Source: an uncultured Lachnospiraceae bacterium
GTDB lineage: Bacteria; Bacillota; Clostridia; Lachnospirales; Lachnospiraceae
Direction of reading: 5' to 3'
Assembly: GCA_949948735.1 (NCBI GenBank)
Contig: CATLGV010000010.1
Coordinates: 1 to 64,000, forward strand
DNA length: 64,000 nt
In this document: piece by piece, positions 25,007 through 33,122 of the stretch
How the letters are laid out: every line of letters begins with the position of its first letter
How positions within the stretch are numbered: the first letter of the stretch is position 1
Position numbers and translations under genes: made by a program
Notes under the pieces: model-generated
Told to the model about the DNA's origin: nothing
What the model saw: only the letters and a program-made list of their open reading frames with translations
Database searches by the model: none

Positions 25007-25435
25007 ATGAGTAATAGGATAAATGTCACGAGGCGAGAATTTCAGGATAGTTACCGTAGACATTATAAAATGTACAAAGAAACAACCGAAAATGATAAAT
25101 CCAGAAGACTGCTTTTGTTTTATTCTGTAGAATGTGGTTTGAAAAGCCTGCTTATGAAAGATTTGGGCAATAATACATATGAGGAATTTGTGGAATGCTG
25201 TGGAAGTGAGAAAAAAGAATTAACAGGGCATAACATCAGGGCAATGCTAAAAAAACTGAATCCTCATACTGATTATTACCTCAGGAATATTCATTTAAAA
25301 AGAGGAGGGTATGCCCCTCCGGAAAAGTTTAATGAGTTGTGGAGATATGGTGCCGCATTGGAAAATAGGGATGAGGAAGAAAAGGCAGAGAAGACATTGG
25401 CGAAGATAGCGGAATGGATTCACACAAAATTATAG
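25007..25435 (+). CDS. Small helical protein, possible HEPN-like partner
   Basis: A 142-residue protein with no certain family. It is predicted all-helical. The segment RRLLLFYSVECGLKSLLMK followed by TGHNIRAMLKKL resembles the two core helices of HEPN proteins, but the Rx4-6H ribonuclease motif is not evident, so it may be an inactive or non-catalytic HEPN, or something else. The start at 25007 follows AGGAG by ten bases. Its stop lies ten bases before the next gene, whose ribosome binding site overlaps it, so the two are translationally coupled. The coding sequence is AT-rich compared with neighbours, a sign of transfer. Confidence 0.6.
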   Translation: MSNRINVTRREFQDSYRRHYKMYKETTENDKSRRLLLFYSVECGLKSLLMKDLGNNTYEEFVECCGSEKKELTGHNIRAMLKKLNPHTDYYLRNIHLKRGGYAPPEKFNELWRYGAALENRDEEEKAEKTLAKIAEWIHTKL

Positions 25436-25445
25436 GAGATATGCA

Positions 25446-28082
25446 ATGCGTTTATTTACATGGTATGACATTGAGGTTGAACTCAGGAAAAAACGGGACT
25501 TATGGCCCCTGTGGTGGAACAGAATTGATGTCTATAGTGATGAGATTGTTGTCAATATTGACCCGGAGAGAAATATAGAAGAGAATAATGATGAAGTATT
25601 TAAGGCAATTTTCGGGAAATTATACACAGATGGCAAGGTGATGGTTGAATTTGACCAAAAGATGTTAGAAGTCATTTATGAAGAAGGAGATAAGTCTGAC
25701 AGGATTGAACCAATAAAATCTCCGTTGTTTAAAGACATTTATACGAAAGAAGAGGGAGAAGCAAAGAACGCTGATTTATCTGGAAGGCCAATCACAGTAT
25801 TTCACTCTTACAAAGGCGGTGTAGGACGGACGTTGGCTTTGATTTCTTTGGTGCGGGAGATATCAGAGAGATATTGTAATCAAAAAAAGGTATTGATTAT
25901 TGATGCGGATTTGGAGGCGCCGGGCTTAACTTGGATGTTGGGGCAGGGGCGGAGTAACGAGAAAATCAGCTATTTTGATATATTGGAATTACTCCATTTT
26001 AATGAGGTGAATGATAGTTTTGTGAGGAGTGTTGCAAAGCTTGTAGAGAAAAATGTCATTAAAGTGATAACTGAGAAATTAGAAGTAGAACATTACTTTC
26101 TCCCGGTATATAGAGAAAAGTCACAGATGATGAATATTTATTCGAGCCCTGAGAAAATAATTGCCGTGCAGAAGGACAAATATATCGTTACGGAATTCCT
26201 CTCCAGATTGGGAGAGGCGCTTGGGGTGGAACTTGTTTTAGTTGATTTGCGGGCGGGGGTTACGGAATTTTCAGCGCCATTTTTATTTGATTCCCGTGTC
26301 AATAAGTTTTTTATTTCTTCCACCTCAATGCAGTCGATTAAGGGGACAAAACTCATACTGGAGGAAATACAGCGAAAAGTAGCAGAGGGGCATTTAAATT
26401 CCAAATTATTGCTGACCATGATCCCCACAGACATGGAAGAGGATAAGGTGGGTAGCTTGGAGGATGAATTGGCGGAAAGCCTGGAGGAGGAATTTGATCC
26501 GGAAAATATAAATATATTAAGGGAAGACTATCTTTATAGGATTCCTTTTGATTCGGCGTTTGCTTCTCTGGGAGACTTTCAGGAAATATGCGCTTTGCTG
26601 AAAGGGAAAATACTTTCTGAAGTCATGGGGAAGATTGTTGATGACATGTTGGAAACGGACATAGAGATCTGTGGGACGGAGGAAAAGAACCTTTCCCTTG
26701 AGATGGTGAAGAATACCATAAGTCGGCTGCATGAGATTACTACCGCAGAGATAACCGCTGAGGGTAGCGCTTCCTCTAATATGCTGGCAACACCGTCCAT
26801 ACGGGAGATTGTACGCGAATTTAAAGATACGGTTCCGCAATTGGTGGTGTTAGGTGCAAAAGGTTCTGGAAAAACATATATTTACAAACAGCTGCTGTCT
26901 AAGATAACCTGGGAAAAATTTGTATATGAGGTGGAACCGACGGGGGAGAAATGCAGGGAAAAGACCCTTATTTTGCCCTTGGTTTGTTCACTGAATATGA
27001 AAAAGTTGCATCCTTTGGTACAGGAATGTATTAAAAGCTGCAACAATTGCTTTGAGGAAATAAATATAAGGTTGGATGCGGTTGATTGCAATTATAATAA
27101 ATTGGTTTCTTGTGCGGAAAAGGAAACATCTCTGACGGAGTGGATGGAAATATGGCAAGAGCTGATGCTGGATATGCTGGGCATGGGTAACCGTAATTTG
27201 TTCGAACTTGATCAGTATTTGGAGGAAAAAGAGAAAAGAATCCTGTTTATTGTGGATGGTCTGGAAGACCTTTTCATGGATTTGCAAATTCAGAAGCAGA
27301 AAACATGGAGATTTGCTATCAGGGCGCTGTGCCAGAATTTAATGAATACATTACAAAATCTCCAGTTCGGAAATATTGGTATTGTTGTCTTTGCCAGAAA
27401 AGATATGGCGGAAGAGGCAATTGAAATAAATTTTGACCAGTTTCAAAATCAGTATCACAAATACGAGCTGAAGTGGACGCCGTCAGAAGCGCTTCGTTTA
27501 GCTTTGTGGATTGCGAAACAGGCAGCCCCTGCTTTGGGAGATGGAATCGACATTTTGAAGGCCAGCAGGGAAGTGCTGGAAGAACGTTTGGAAAGTTTAT
27601 GGGGGAAAAAGCTGGGAAAATTCGATTCCAGAGAGGCAAATTCTGCGAAATGGATTATCGCGGCACTTTCTGATTTTACAAATCAGTTACAGGCAAGAGA
27701 TGTTGTGAGGTTTTTGCAGTTTGCTACCAATACATTTCCGGAGGGAAAGCCACCGTATGAAGACAGATATATTATGCCTAAGCAGATTAGAGAGGCCATT
27801 CCAGACTGCTCCAGAGAAAAGTATAAAGAAATCAGGGATGAGATGAAGGCAATTTACCAGATACTGAAAAAATTTGAGGATATGAAAGATGAGGAAAAGG
27901 TATTGCCGCTTACGTTGGATAAAATCAGCCTGACAGGGGAAGAGATTGCCAGATTGGAAAACCAGGGTTATTTTATTATGTCTGACAAAAAATATTATTT
28001 TCCGGAAATTATCAGATTTGCGCTGGGATTTAAATATGAAAAAGGGGCAAGGCCGAAGGTATTGTCTTTGTTGGCAAAATAA
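25446..28082 (+). CDS. Double P-loop NTPase, KGGVGR-type ParA-like plus second ATPase
   Basis: An 878-residue cytoplasmic protein. After ~110 residues of unknown fold comes a ParA/MinD-like domain with the variant Walker A KGGVGRT (123-129), VLIIDADLEAPG (149-160) and Walker B LVLVDLRAG (263-271). A second P-loop domain follows with VVLGAKGSGKTYIYK (467-481), Walker B RILFIVDGLEDLF (598-610) and a sensor-like VFARKD (648-653), then a helical C-terminal region with a possible winged-helix-like end. KGGVGR ATPases occur in gene clusters thought to act in prokaryotic conflict systems. Fused to a second NTPase and paired with the small gene just upstream, it fits a sensor/switch ATPase of a two-gene defence module (inference). 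AT-rich codon use supports horizontal gain. Confidence 0.8.
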   Translation: MRLFTWYDIEVELRKKRDLWPLWWNRIDVYSDEIVVNIDPERNIEENNDEVFKAIFGKLYTDGKVMVEFDQKMLEVIYEEGDKSDRIEPIKSPLFKDIYTKEEGEAKNADLSGRPITVFHSYKGGVGRTLALISLVREISERYCNQKKVLIIDADLEAPGLTWMLGQGRSNEKISYFDILELLHFNEVNDSFVRSVAKLVEKNVIKVITEKLEVEHYFLPVYREKSQMMNIYSSPEKIIAVQKDKYIVTEFLSRLGEALGVELVLVDLRAGVTEFSAPFLFDSRVNKFFISSTSMQSIKGTKLILEEIQRKVAEGHLNSKLLLTMIPTDMEEDKVGSLEDELAESLEEEFDPENINILREDYLYRIPFDSAFASLGDFQEICALLKGKILSEVMGKIVDDMLETDIEICGTEEKNLSLEMVKNTISRLHEITTAEITAEGSASSNMLATPSIREIVREFKDTVPQLVVLGAKGSGKTYIYKQLLSKITWEKFVYEVEPTGEKCREKTLILPLVCSLNMKKLHPLVQECIKSCNNCFEEINIRLDAVDCNYNKLVSCAEKETSLTEWMEIWQELMLDMLGMGNRNLFELDQYLEEKEKRILFIVDGLEDLFMDLQIQKQKTWRFAIRALCQNLMNTLQNLQFGNIGIVVFARKDMAEEAIEINFDQFQNQYHKYELKWTPSEALRLALWIAKQAAPALGDGIDILKASREVLEERLESLWGKKLGKFDSREANSAKWIIAALSDFTNQLQARDVVRFLQFATNTFPEGKPPYEDRYIMPKQIREAIPDCSREKYKEIRDEMKAIYQILKKFEDMKDEEKVLPLTLDKISLTGEEIARLENQGYFIMSDKKYYFPEIIRFALGFKYEKGARPKVLSLLAK

Positions 28083-28164
28083 TATCGAAGGGGATTTATA
28101 AGTCGAGACAATCAGGATGATTTTATTTCTGATTTGACCGGAAAGTGAATACGTGACCATGAAG

Positions 28165-28196
28165 TAAAAAAGCCCCAGGCATATGCCTGGGGCTTC
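28165..28196 (-). terminator. Terminator of the pflB operon
   Basis: A perfect palindromic stem, GCCCCAGGCAT/ATGCCTGGGGC (28172-28193), is followed on the minus strand by six T residues. It ends the minus-strand transcript of the glycyl-radical gene. On the plus strand there is no T run, so it probably does not end the NTPase transcript. The stretch 28083-28164 shows nothing else. Confidence 0.88.
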
Positions 28197-28207
28197 GGCC
28201 TGCAATA

Positions 28208-28447
28208 TTAGATTGCCTCGTGGAATGTACGGGAGATTACGTCTGCCTGCTGCTCCGGTGTCAGCTTGATGAAGTTTACAGCGTATCCGGATACACGGAT
28301 AGTCAGCTGAGGATAGTTCTCAGGATGCTTCTGTGCATCTAACAGCGTGTCTCTGTTCAATACATTTACGTTAAGGTGATGGCCGCCCTTTGTTGCATAA
28401 CCATCCAATAAAGATACTAAATTGTCAACCTGTGCTGCGTTGTCCAT
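28208..28447 (-). CDS. grcA: Separate glycyl-radical domain of pyruvate formate-lyase (GrcA-like)
   Basis: A 79-residue protein equal to the C-terminal domain of pyruvate formate-lyase. It contains [25 protein letters not shown] and the radical loop RVSGYAV with the radical glycine at position 54, ending [11 protein letters not shown]. In E. coli, YfiD/GrcA is a spare for oxygen-damaged PFL that has its own domain. Here the large PFL subunit encoded upstream lacks this domain, so this protein should be an essential subunit, not a spare. AGGAGG precedes the ATG at 28447. It is the last gene of the pflB operon. Confidence 0.93.
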   Translation of the reverse strand: MDNAAQVDNLVSLLDGYATKGGHHLNVNVLNRDTLLDAQKHPENYPQLTIRVSGYAVNFIKLTPEQQADVISRTFHEAI

Positions 28448-28505
28448 AATATTTACCTCCTAAAAATTTGAAACTGATAATTGCTCAATCAAAATAACGT
28501 TACAA

Positions 28506-28715
28506 TTATTTGTAATCATCCAGCCCCTCGTGCAGCGTTGGTACGCTGCACGCAAGAGGCGTTCTGGAACAGTCTGTACATCCGAGTGTCTGTACTTCTT
28601 TTGTGGATTCCGTTTCCTCGTCGACGTCCACATTGAAGTGTCCGACAGCCTTGTCGCTGGAAAAACCGGCGTCAAGCTGTGCAACGAGGTCATCGATCAT
28701 TGATTTCTCATCCAT
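28506..28715 (-). CDS. Small Cys-containing protein, diverged relative of the glycyl-radical domain
   Basis: A 69-residue protein between the PFL core and the glycyl-radical subunit. Its N-terminal half, IDDLVAQLDAGF...GHFNVDV, lines up with [11 protein letters not shown]...HHLNVNV of the glycyl-radical protein. The radical loop is replaced by a stretch with three Cys (GCTDCSRTPLACS; positions 46, 49, 56). It looks like a partial paralogue that lost the radical site and gained a thiol or metal motif. The function is unknown; it may dock in the same groove of PFL, for protection or assembly (inference). AGAGGA lies 12 bases upstream of the ATG, so the start is fairly secure. Confidence 0.7.
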   Translation of the reverse strand: MDEKSMIDDLVAQLDAGFSSDKAVGHFNVDVDEETESTKEVQTLGCTDCSRTPLACSVPTLHEGLDDYK

Positions 28716-28766
28716 AAATGCACCATTCCTCTCTGAAAGCCATCAAATGGCTCTCTTGGTCAGATA

Positions 28767-28856
28767 ATTTGCTCAAGTCAAGCTCGGGCTGGAGAAGATG
28801 AAGGCTTCTCCGCTCTGATTATTTGCTCAAGTCAAGCTCGATGTCGCCGGAGAAGA
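28767..28856 (-). repeat. 54-base-spaced direct repeat at the pflB stop codon
   Basis: The 20-mer ATTTGCTCAAGTCAAGCTCG occurs at 28821-28840 (covering the pflB stop) and again at 28767-28786, exactly 54 bases apart, in the same reading frame. GGAGAAGA also recurs (28791-28798 and 28849-28856). Between the copies, GGAGAAG (28791-28797) and CTTCTCC (28805-28811) form a 7-bp hairpin. This is a small imperfect tandem duplication of the end of the gene, or a hairpin that sets mRNA processing between subunit genes. Confidence 0.8.
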
Positions 28857-30858
28857 CTTTTGCTTCCTTACCAAGCGCGTTCGGGATGATGGTGAAGGTA
28901 TTGGAGATACCATCCTGTGCATCCTTAAACGGAAGCTTGGATACAGAAGACAGGGAAGCGACTGCACCGTGGGTATCACGGCCGTGCATCGGGTTTGCAC
29001 CAGGAGCAAACGGCTGTCCCTTCTTACGTCCGTCAGGCGTGTTGCCTGTAGCCTTACCGTATGTTACGTTTGAGGTAATGGTAAGGATAGAGGTTGTAGG
29101 AATACCGTTTCTGTAGGTGTGGTGTCTTCTTACAGCAGTCATAAACTTGTGAACGATCTCCTGTGCAATCAGGTCTACGCGGTCGTCGTCATTACCATAC
29201 TTCGGGAACTCTCCGGTTGTCTCAAAGTCAACGATAACGCCGTCCTCATCGCGGATTGCCTTAACCTGCGCATACTTGATGGCAGATAAAGAGTCTGCAA
29301 CGATGGAAAGACCTGCAACACCTGTTGCGAAGTATCTCTTAACGTCTCTGTCATGGAGCGCCATCTCAGCTCTCTCATAGCAGTACTTGTCATGCATGTA
29401 GTGGATAATGTTCAGCGTATTTACATATACGTCTGCCTGCCACTCCATCATATCGATAAACTTGCTCAATACATCGTCGTAGTTGAGGATGTCGCCCTCA
29501 ACAGGACGATACTTCGGCCCAACCTGCTTCTTGGTAACCTCGTCCACACCGCCGTTTAACGCGTAGAGCAGGCACTTTGCAAGGTTCGCACGAGCGCCGA
29601 AGAACTGCATTTCCTTGCCGACAACCATGGAGGATACGCAGCAGGCAATCGCATAATCGTCACCGTGGGTAACTCTCATAAGGTCGTCGTTCTCATACTG
29701 GATGGAAGAGGTCTGGATGGACATCTTCGCGCAGTATCTCTTCCAGGACTCCGGAAGTCTTGTAGACCAGAGAACTGTCAGGTTCGGCTCCGGGCTGGGT
29801 CCGAGGTTGGTCAACGTATTCAGATAACGGAAGGACATCTTTGTTACCATAGGACGTCCGTCAACGCCGACACCGCCCAGGGACTCTGTTACCCAAACGG
29901 GATCGCCTGCGAAGATCTGGTTGTACTCCGGTGTACGGGCAAACTTGATCAGACGAAGCTTCATAATAAAGTGGTCAACGAACTCCTGAATCTGCTCCTC
30001 TGTGAAGGTGCCGTTCTTTAAGTCTCTCTGTGCGTAGCAGTCAAGGAAGGTAGATGTACGTCCAAGGGACATTGCAGCACCGTTCTGCTCCTTAACAGCA
30101 CACAGATATCCGAAATAAGTAGCCTGGATTGCTTCCTGAACGTTTGTAGCCGGCTTGGAAATGTCGCAGCCGTAAGAAGCAGCCATTTCTTTCATCAGCT
30201 TCAGAGCAACCATCTGCTCGGAAAGCTCCTCGCGAAGACGGATAACATCGTCTGTCATAACACGTCCCGTAGAGTCCTTCTGATCCTGCTTATCTTCGAT
30301 CAGTCTGTCGATACCGTAAAGCGCTACTCTTCTGTAGTCGCCGATGATACGTCCGCGGCCGTAAGCATCAGGAAGACCTGTGATGATGTGTGAAGAACGG
30401 CAGGCTCTCATCTCCTGATTGTAAGCATCGAAGCAGCCGGCGTTGTGTGTTTTTCTGTGTGTTGAGAAGAACTCGCTCACCTCGGGATCAACCTCGTATC
30501 CGTTGTCGGAGCAGGCTTTCTCTGCCATTCTGATACCGCCGTACGGCTGTAAGGAGCGCTTAAAAGGCTTATCTGTCTGGAACCCAACGATTGTCTCCTT
30601 GCTCTTGTCAAGGTATCCGGGGCCGTGGGAAGTAATGGTAGAGATTACCTTGGTATCCATATCAAGTACTCCGCCTGCTTCTCTTTCCTTCTTCTGAAGG
30701 TCAAGAACCATGTCCCATAAATCCTTTGTGTTCTGTGTAGGTCCTGCTAAGAAAGACTCATCGCCATCGTAGGGCGTGAAGTTCTTCTGAATGAAGTCAC
30801 GTACATTGATCTCGCTTTCCCATTTGCCACCTACAAAATCTTTCCATTCTGGTCTCAT
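28819..30858 (-). CDS. pflB: Pyruvate formate-lyase core subunit lacking the glycyl-radical domain
   Basis: A 679-residue PFL core that converts pyruvate and CoA to acetyl-CoA and formate. The catalytic Cys pair is present in [11 protein letters not shown], and the family segments [21 protein letters not shown] and [20 protein letters not shown] are intact. The protein ends after [12 protein letters not shown] plus a short tail, where normal ~750-residue PFLs continue into the domain with RVSGYAV. That domain is encoded separately at 28208-28447. There is no leftover of it in the 100 bases after the stop. The enzyme is thus a two-piece PFL. It needs the activase encoded at 21772-22533. A strong promoter lies upstream. 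Confidence 0.95.
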   Translation of the reverse strand: MRPEWKDFVGGKWESEINVRDFIQKNFTPYDGDESFLAGPTQNTKDLWDMVLDLQKKEREAGGVLDMDTKVISTITSHGPGYLDKSKETIVGFQTDKPFKRSLQPYGGIRMAEKACSDNGYEVDPEVSEFFSTHRKTHNAGCFDAYNQEMRACRSSHIITGLPDAYGRGRIIGDYRRVALYGIDRLIEDKQDQKDSTGRVMTDDVIRLREELSEQMVALKLMKEMAASYGCDISKPATNVQEAIQATYFGYLCAVKEQNGAAMSLGRTSTFLDCYAQRDLKNGTFTEEQIQEFVDHFIMKLRLIKFARTPEYNQIFAGDPVWVTESLGGVGVDGRPMVTKMSFRYLNTLTNLGPSPEPNLTVLWSTRLPESWKRYCAKMSIQTSSIQYENDDLMRVTHGDDYAIACCVSSMVVGKEMQFFGARANLAKCLLYALNGGVDEVTKKQVGPKYRPVEGDILNYDDVLSKFIDMMEWQADVYVNTLNIIHYMHDKYCYERAEMALHDRDVKRYFATGVAGLSIVADSLSAIKYAQVKAIRDEDGVIVDFETTGEFPKYGNDDDRVDLIAQEIVHKFMTAVRRHHTYRNGIPTTSILTITSNVTYGKATGNTPDGRKKGQPFAPGANPMHGRDTHGAVASLSSVSKLPFKDAQDGISNTFTIIPNALGKEAKVFSGDIELDLSK

Positions 30859-30952
30859 TTTGCAAAGCCTCCTAATATAAAATTTAAAATAATATGCGGT
30901 GCGATGACCGCTAGTTACTAAAAGTTAGAATGTAGAAACACTCTATGGTTGT

Positions 30953-30982
30953 ATTATATCCTCAATTTTGTATACACGTCAA
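30953..30982 (-). promoter_or_regulatory. Promoter of the pflB operon
   Basis: On the minus strand TTGACG (30977-30982) and TATAAT (30953-30958) are 18 bases apart, leaving a ~90-base leader before pflB. The rest of the 403-base divergent gap (30859-31261) is very AT-rich; no convincing Rex or FNR site was found. Confidence 0.75.
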
Positions 30983-31261
30983 CACCAATCGTTGTACTTT
31001 TTTATGTACAGAAGCGGAAAAAATATAAAAATTTTGTTAATTATTCCAAATGCCGTAAAGAAGCGGCTTTCAATCAATATTGAAAATGGAAAAATGAAAA
31101 AATGAGAATAGCGCGCCGGATAACCGCGGCAGGACGTCGGTACTTGATTAAATGCGGAAAATATATTATAGTTATTATTGGCTGCGAATAACGCGCTTTA
31201 TTTACGGCACAATAAAATGAAAGTGTCAGGACAGTTGTTGACATAATTAGGAGGAGATAAA

Positions 31262-31456
31262 ATGGCAGAGATAACCAAGGAAATGACAATCGGTGAGATC
31301 TTGAGAACCAATCCGGATGTAGCGCCGGTCCTGATGGAGGCAGGCATGCATTGCCTGGGCTGTCCTTCCGCGCAGGGAGAGTCCTTAGAGGAGGCAGCTA
31401 TGGTACACGGCATGGACATTGACGCGCTGATGGAAAAGATCGCGAAGCTTGCGTAG
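31262..31456 (+). CDS. DUF1858 domain protein
   Basis: A 64-residue protein with the DUF1858 pattern: [20 protein letters not shown] then [19 protein letters not shown], carrying a CxxC pair. DUF1858 domains are found alone or fused to redox and hybrid-cluster proteins in anaerobes; a thiol or metal role is assumed. AGGAGG precedes the ATG. It is divergent from pflB and followed by a terminator, so it is a single-gene transcript. Confidence 0.9.
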   Translation: MAEITKEMTIGEILRTNPDVAPVLMEAGMHCLGCPSAQGESLEEAAMVHGMDIDALMEKIAKLA

Positions 31457-31508
31457 ACGCCGGGCGGCCGCTGCGACCGCACAAAGCACATCCGGAATGA
31501 ACGCATCA

Positions 31509-31545
31509 AAAAAGAAACGTCGGGATATCCGGCGTTTCTTTTTAT
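31509..31545. terminator. Bidirectional terminator between DUF1858 gene and mecA
   Basis: AAGAAACGTCGG pairs with CCGGCGTTTCTT (one wobble) around a short loop; an A run on the left and a T run on the right make it work in both directions for these convergent genes. Confidence 0.88.
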
Positions 31546-31560
31546 ATTGCGCAAACGGTA

Positions 31561-32361
31561 TCAGACAAGGGACAGGGACTGTATTGCCTTGTCTTTTATA
31601 ATCGGCTCGAAATGCTCTTCCATGTAAGCCTCGCTTGCAGCGCCGGACTTCTCCGGACTGCCGTACTCGGAAAGCATATTGCAAATTCTGTTAAATTCCT
31701 CGGGCGTATGTCCGGACTGTGTAACGACAAGGATATAGCAGCCCTGCTTCTCATTCTTATAAAGGGAATTCAAGCCGGTGTAATGCTGCGCCAGCACATG
31801 CGCAAGGCGCGTAACCTGCGTCAGGGAGTCAAAGGCGTATACCCGCGTCAGGTCGATTGCCGCCTGCGGTTTATTCTGTGTCTGCTGCGGGCGGGCAATC
31901 TGCTTATTGAGGTCTGTCAGCGCTTCCGCCGCGTTGGAGATGGCGTCCGCGTATTTGCCGTCGTGAATCTTCTTGAACAAATCAAGAACATCGTCGGCGC
32001 TGTCAGAAATACTCTGAAGCATATGGTCCAGCGTGTTCCCGTCGGCGTCTTCCTCATCGTCCTCCTCGTGAACGGAGGGGGCGAACTTGGAAAATCTGGT
32101 ATCGAGCTCCTCGGGGTCCTCTACCTTTGTGATGACAAGCACAATGCACTCTGAATTGAGGGGAATTGCCTCAATCATAAGCGGTATATCTTCAGCATCA
32201 AATCCAAACTCATAGGAGGCCTGCTGCATCATGTCGCGAAACAGGTTCTTTGCCTTCTCCGTGCCATAGGCGAGTTCGCTGATTTTTAATTCGCGGTCTG
32301 CCAAATCTGCTTTGGTCAGCGTACAACGAATCTGATGATCGTTTACTTTTTCAATTTTCAT
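31561..32361 (-). CDS. mecA: ClpC adaptor protein MecA
   Basis: A 266-residue MecA. The N-terminal target-binding domain begins MKIEKVNDHQIRCTLTKADL with FRDMMQQASYEFGF, then an acidic linker and a C-terminal ClpC-binding domain (about 160-250) with VYAFDSLTQVTRLAH and SLYKNEKQGCYIL. MecA delivers substrates to ClpCP, controlling competence and stress regulators in Firmicutes. Longer than B. subtilis MecA by about 45 residues, mostly in the linker. Confidence 0.92.
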   Translation of the reverse strand: MKIEKVNDHQIRCTLTKADLADRELKISELAYGTEKAKNLFRDMMQQASYEFGFDAEDIPLMIEAIPLNSECIVLVITKVEDPEELDTRFSKFAPSVHEEDDEEDADGNTLDHMLQSISDSADDVLDLFKKIHDGKYADAISNAAEALTDLNKQIARPQQTQNKPQAAIDLTRVYAFDSLTQVTRLAHVLAQHYTGLNSLYKNEKQGCYILVVTQSGHTPEEFNRICNMLSEYGSPEKSGAASEAYMEEHFEPIIKDKAIQSLSLV

Positions 32362-32433
32362 AACTATTCACATCCTCACTACTTATATTATTGATATAGT
32401 GTCCATGTTTGCCGGACTTTTCGTCCTTCACAT

Positions 32434-32462
32434 ATCTTATACTCAGAAACTGGCTAAGTCAA
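32434..32462 (-). promoter_or_regulatory. Promoter of mecA
   Basis: On the minus strand TTGACT (32457-32462) and TAAGAT (32434-32439) are separated by 17 bases, ~70 bases upstream of the mecA start. Confidence 0.55.
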
Positions 32463-32814
32463 TACCATTCAATCACTGTTTGCAAAAAATTTATAACTTA
32501 AAGTATTAATTTTTACATTTCGAACAAATTCTTACATTTCAATTTGCATAATTTTCTAAAATATGCTAATAATGCTCTTGTAAGGTGTTTTCGGAACAAA
32601 TCCGTACAGATTGGAGGGCCGGAGCAAACATATCAAATCTTTGCGTGCTGATAAAGCAATCGGCGCAGTCAGTTTTTTCTCGTTGTCTTATTAGCTTGCG
32701 CCAATGGCGGAAAAATATTTTTCCAAACTTTTCATTTACAATACCATTATACAACATTTTTTGAATAAAGGGTACATGTTCTGACATCTTTCGCAAAATT
32801 ATATATCACAGATT

Positions 32815-32961
32815 TTACCTTTTGGTTTCGGGGTTCTGCCTTCACTTCCGGTCCGGCGGCCTTCACGCCGATTCTCATAGTTACGATTCACAGACGAACG
32901 ATAGCCCCCCTATGCGGTATGCTTGTGAAGAAGCGGGGATTGACGGCGCTTTGCGGCCACA
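32815..32961 (-). ncRNA. Candidate structured non-coding RNA
   Basis: In the 761-base gap 32362-33122 there is a GC-rich island in otherwise AT-rich DNA. It contains nested complementary arms: 32856-32861 with 32955-32960, 32865-32870 with 32944-32949, and TTCACA 32887-32892 with TGTGAA 32924-32929, plus a small inner hairpin ATAG/CTAT near 32901-32913. Two non-pairs in the plus strand (C/A) become G-U pairs in the minus strand, which favours minus-strand transcription. A minus-strand extended -10, TGATAGAAT (TAGAAT at 32967-32972), would start the RNA right at the outer arm. No known RNA family was recognised and the 3' end is undefined. No credible protein gene is in this gap. Confidence 0.4.
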
Positions 32962-33090
32962 GGTCTATTCTATCATATGCATGATGGAATTTACAGGAGC
33001 AGAAGTGAAAAAGTTTTTGGTAAAATATTCTTAAAAATTTTTAAAAATTCAATTTGACAGCAATTTGGTAATGACTAGACACTAATATTT

Positions 33091-33099
33091 TGCTATAAT
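33091..33099 (+). promoter_or_regulatory. Extended -10 promoter of the GH18 gene
   Basis: TGCTATAAT gives a perfect -10 (33094-33099) with extended TGN, 23 bases before the start codon. No good -35 is at the right distance; a TTGACA at 33054-33059 is too far (34 bases). Confidence 0.5.
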
Positions 33100-33122
33100 G
33101 AGAACGATTGGGAGGTATCCGA

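Noticed and set aside
30985..31060. Rex or FNR operator upstream of pflB
   Set aside because: Only a half-match (TTGTTAATT) was seen, with no palindromic partner.
32566..32796. A 76-codon reading frame on the minus strand in the mecA-GH18 gap
   Set aside because: No proper ribosome binding site, AT-driven composition, no recognisable domain; treated as non-coding.
32815..32961. SRP RNA, RNase P RNA or 6S RNA
   Set aside because: A short GGACCGGAAG-like stretch recalls the SRP apical loop but the closing pairs do not form; no RNase P core motifs; no clear 6S central bubble.
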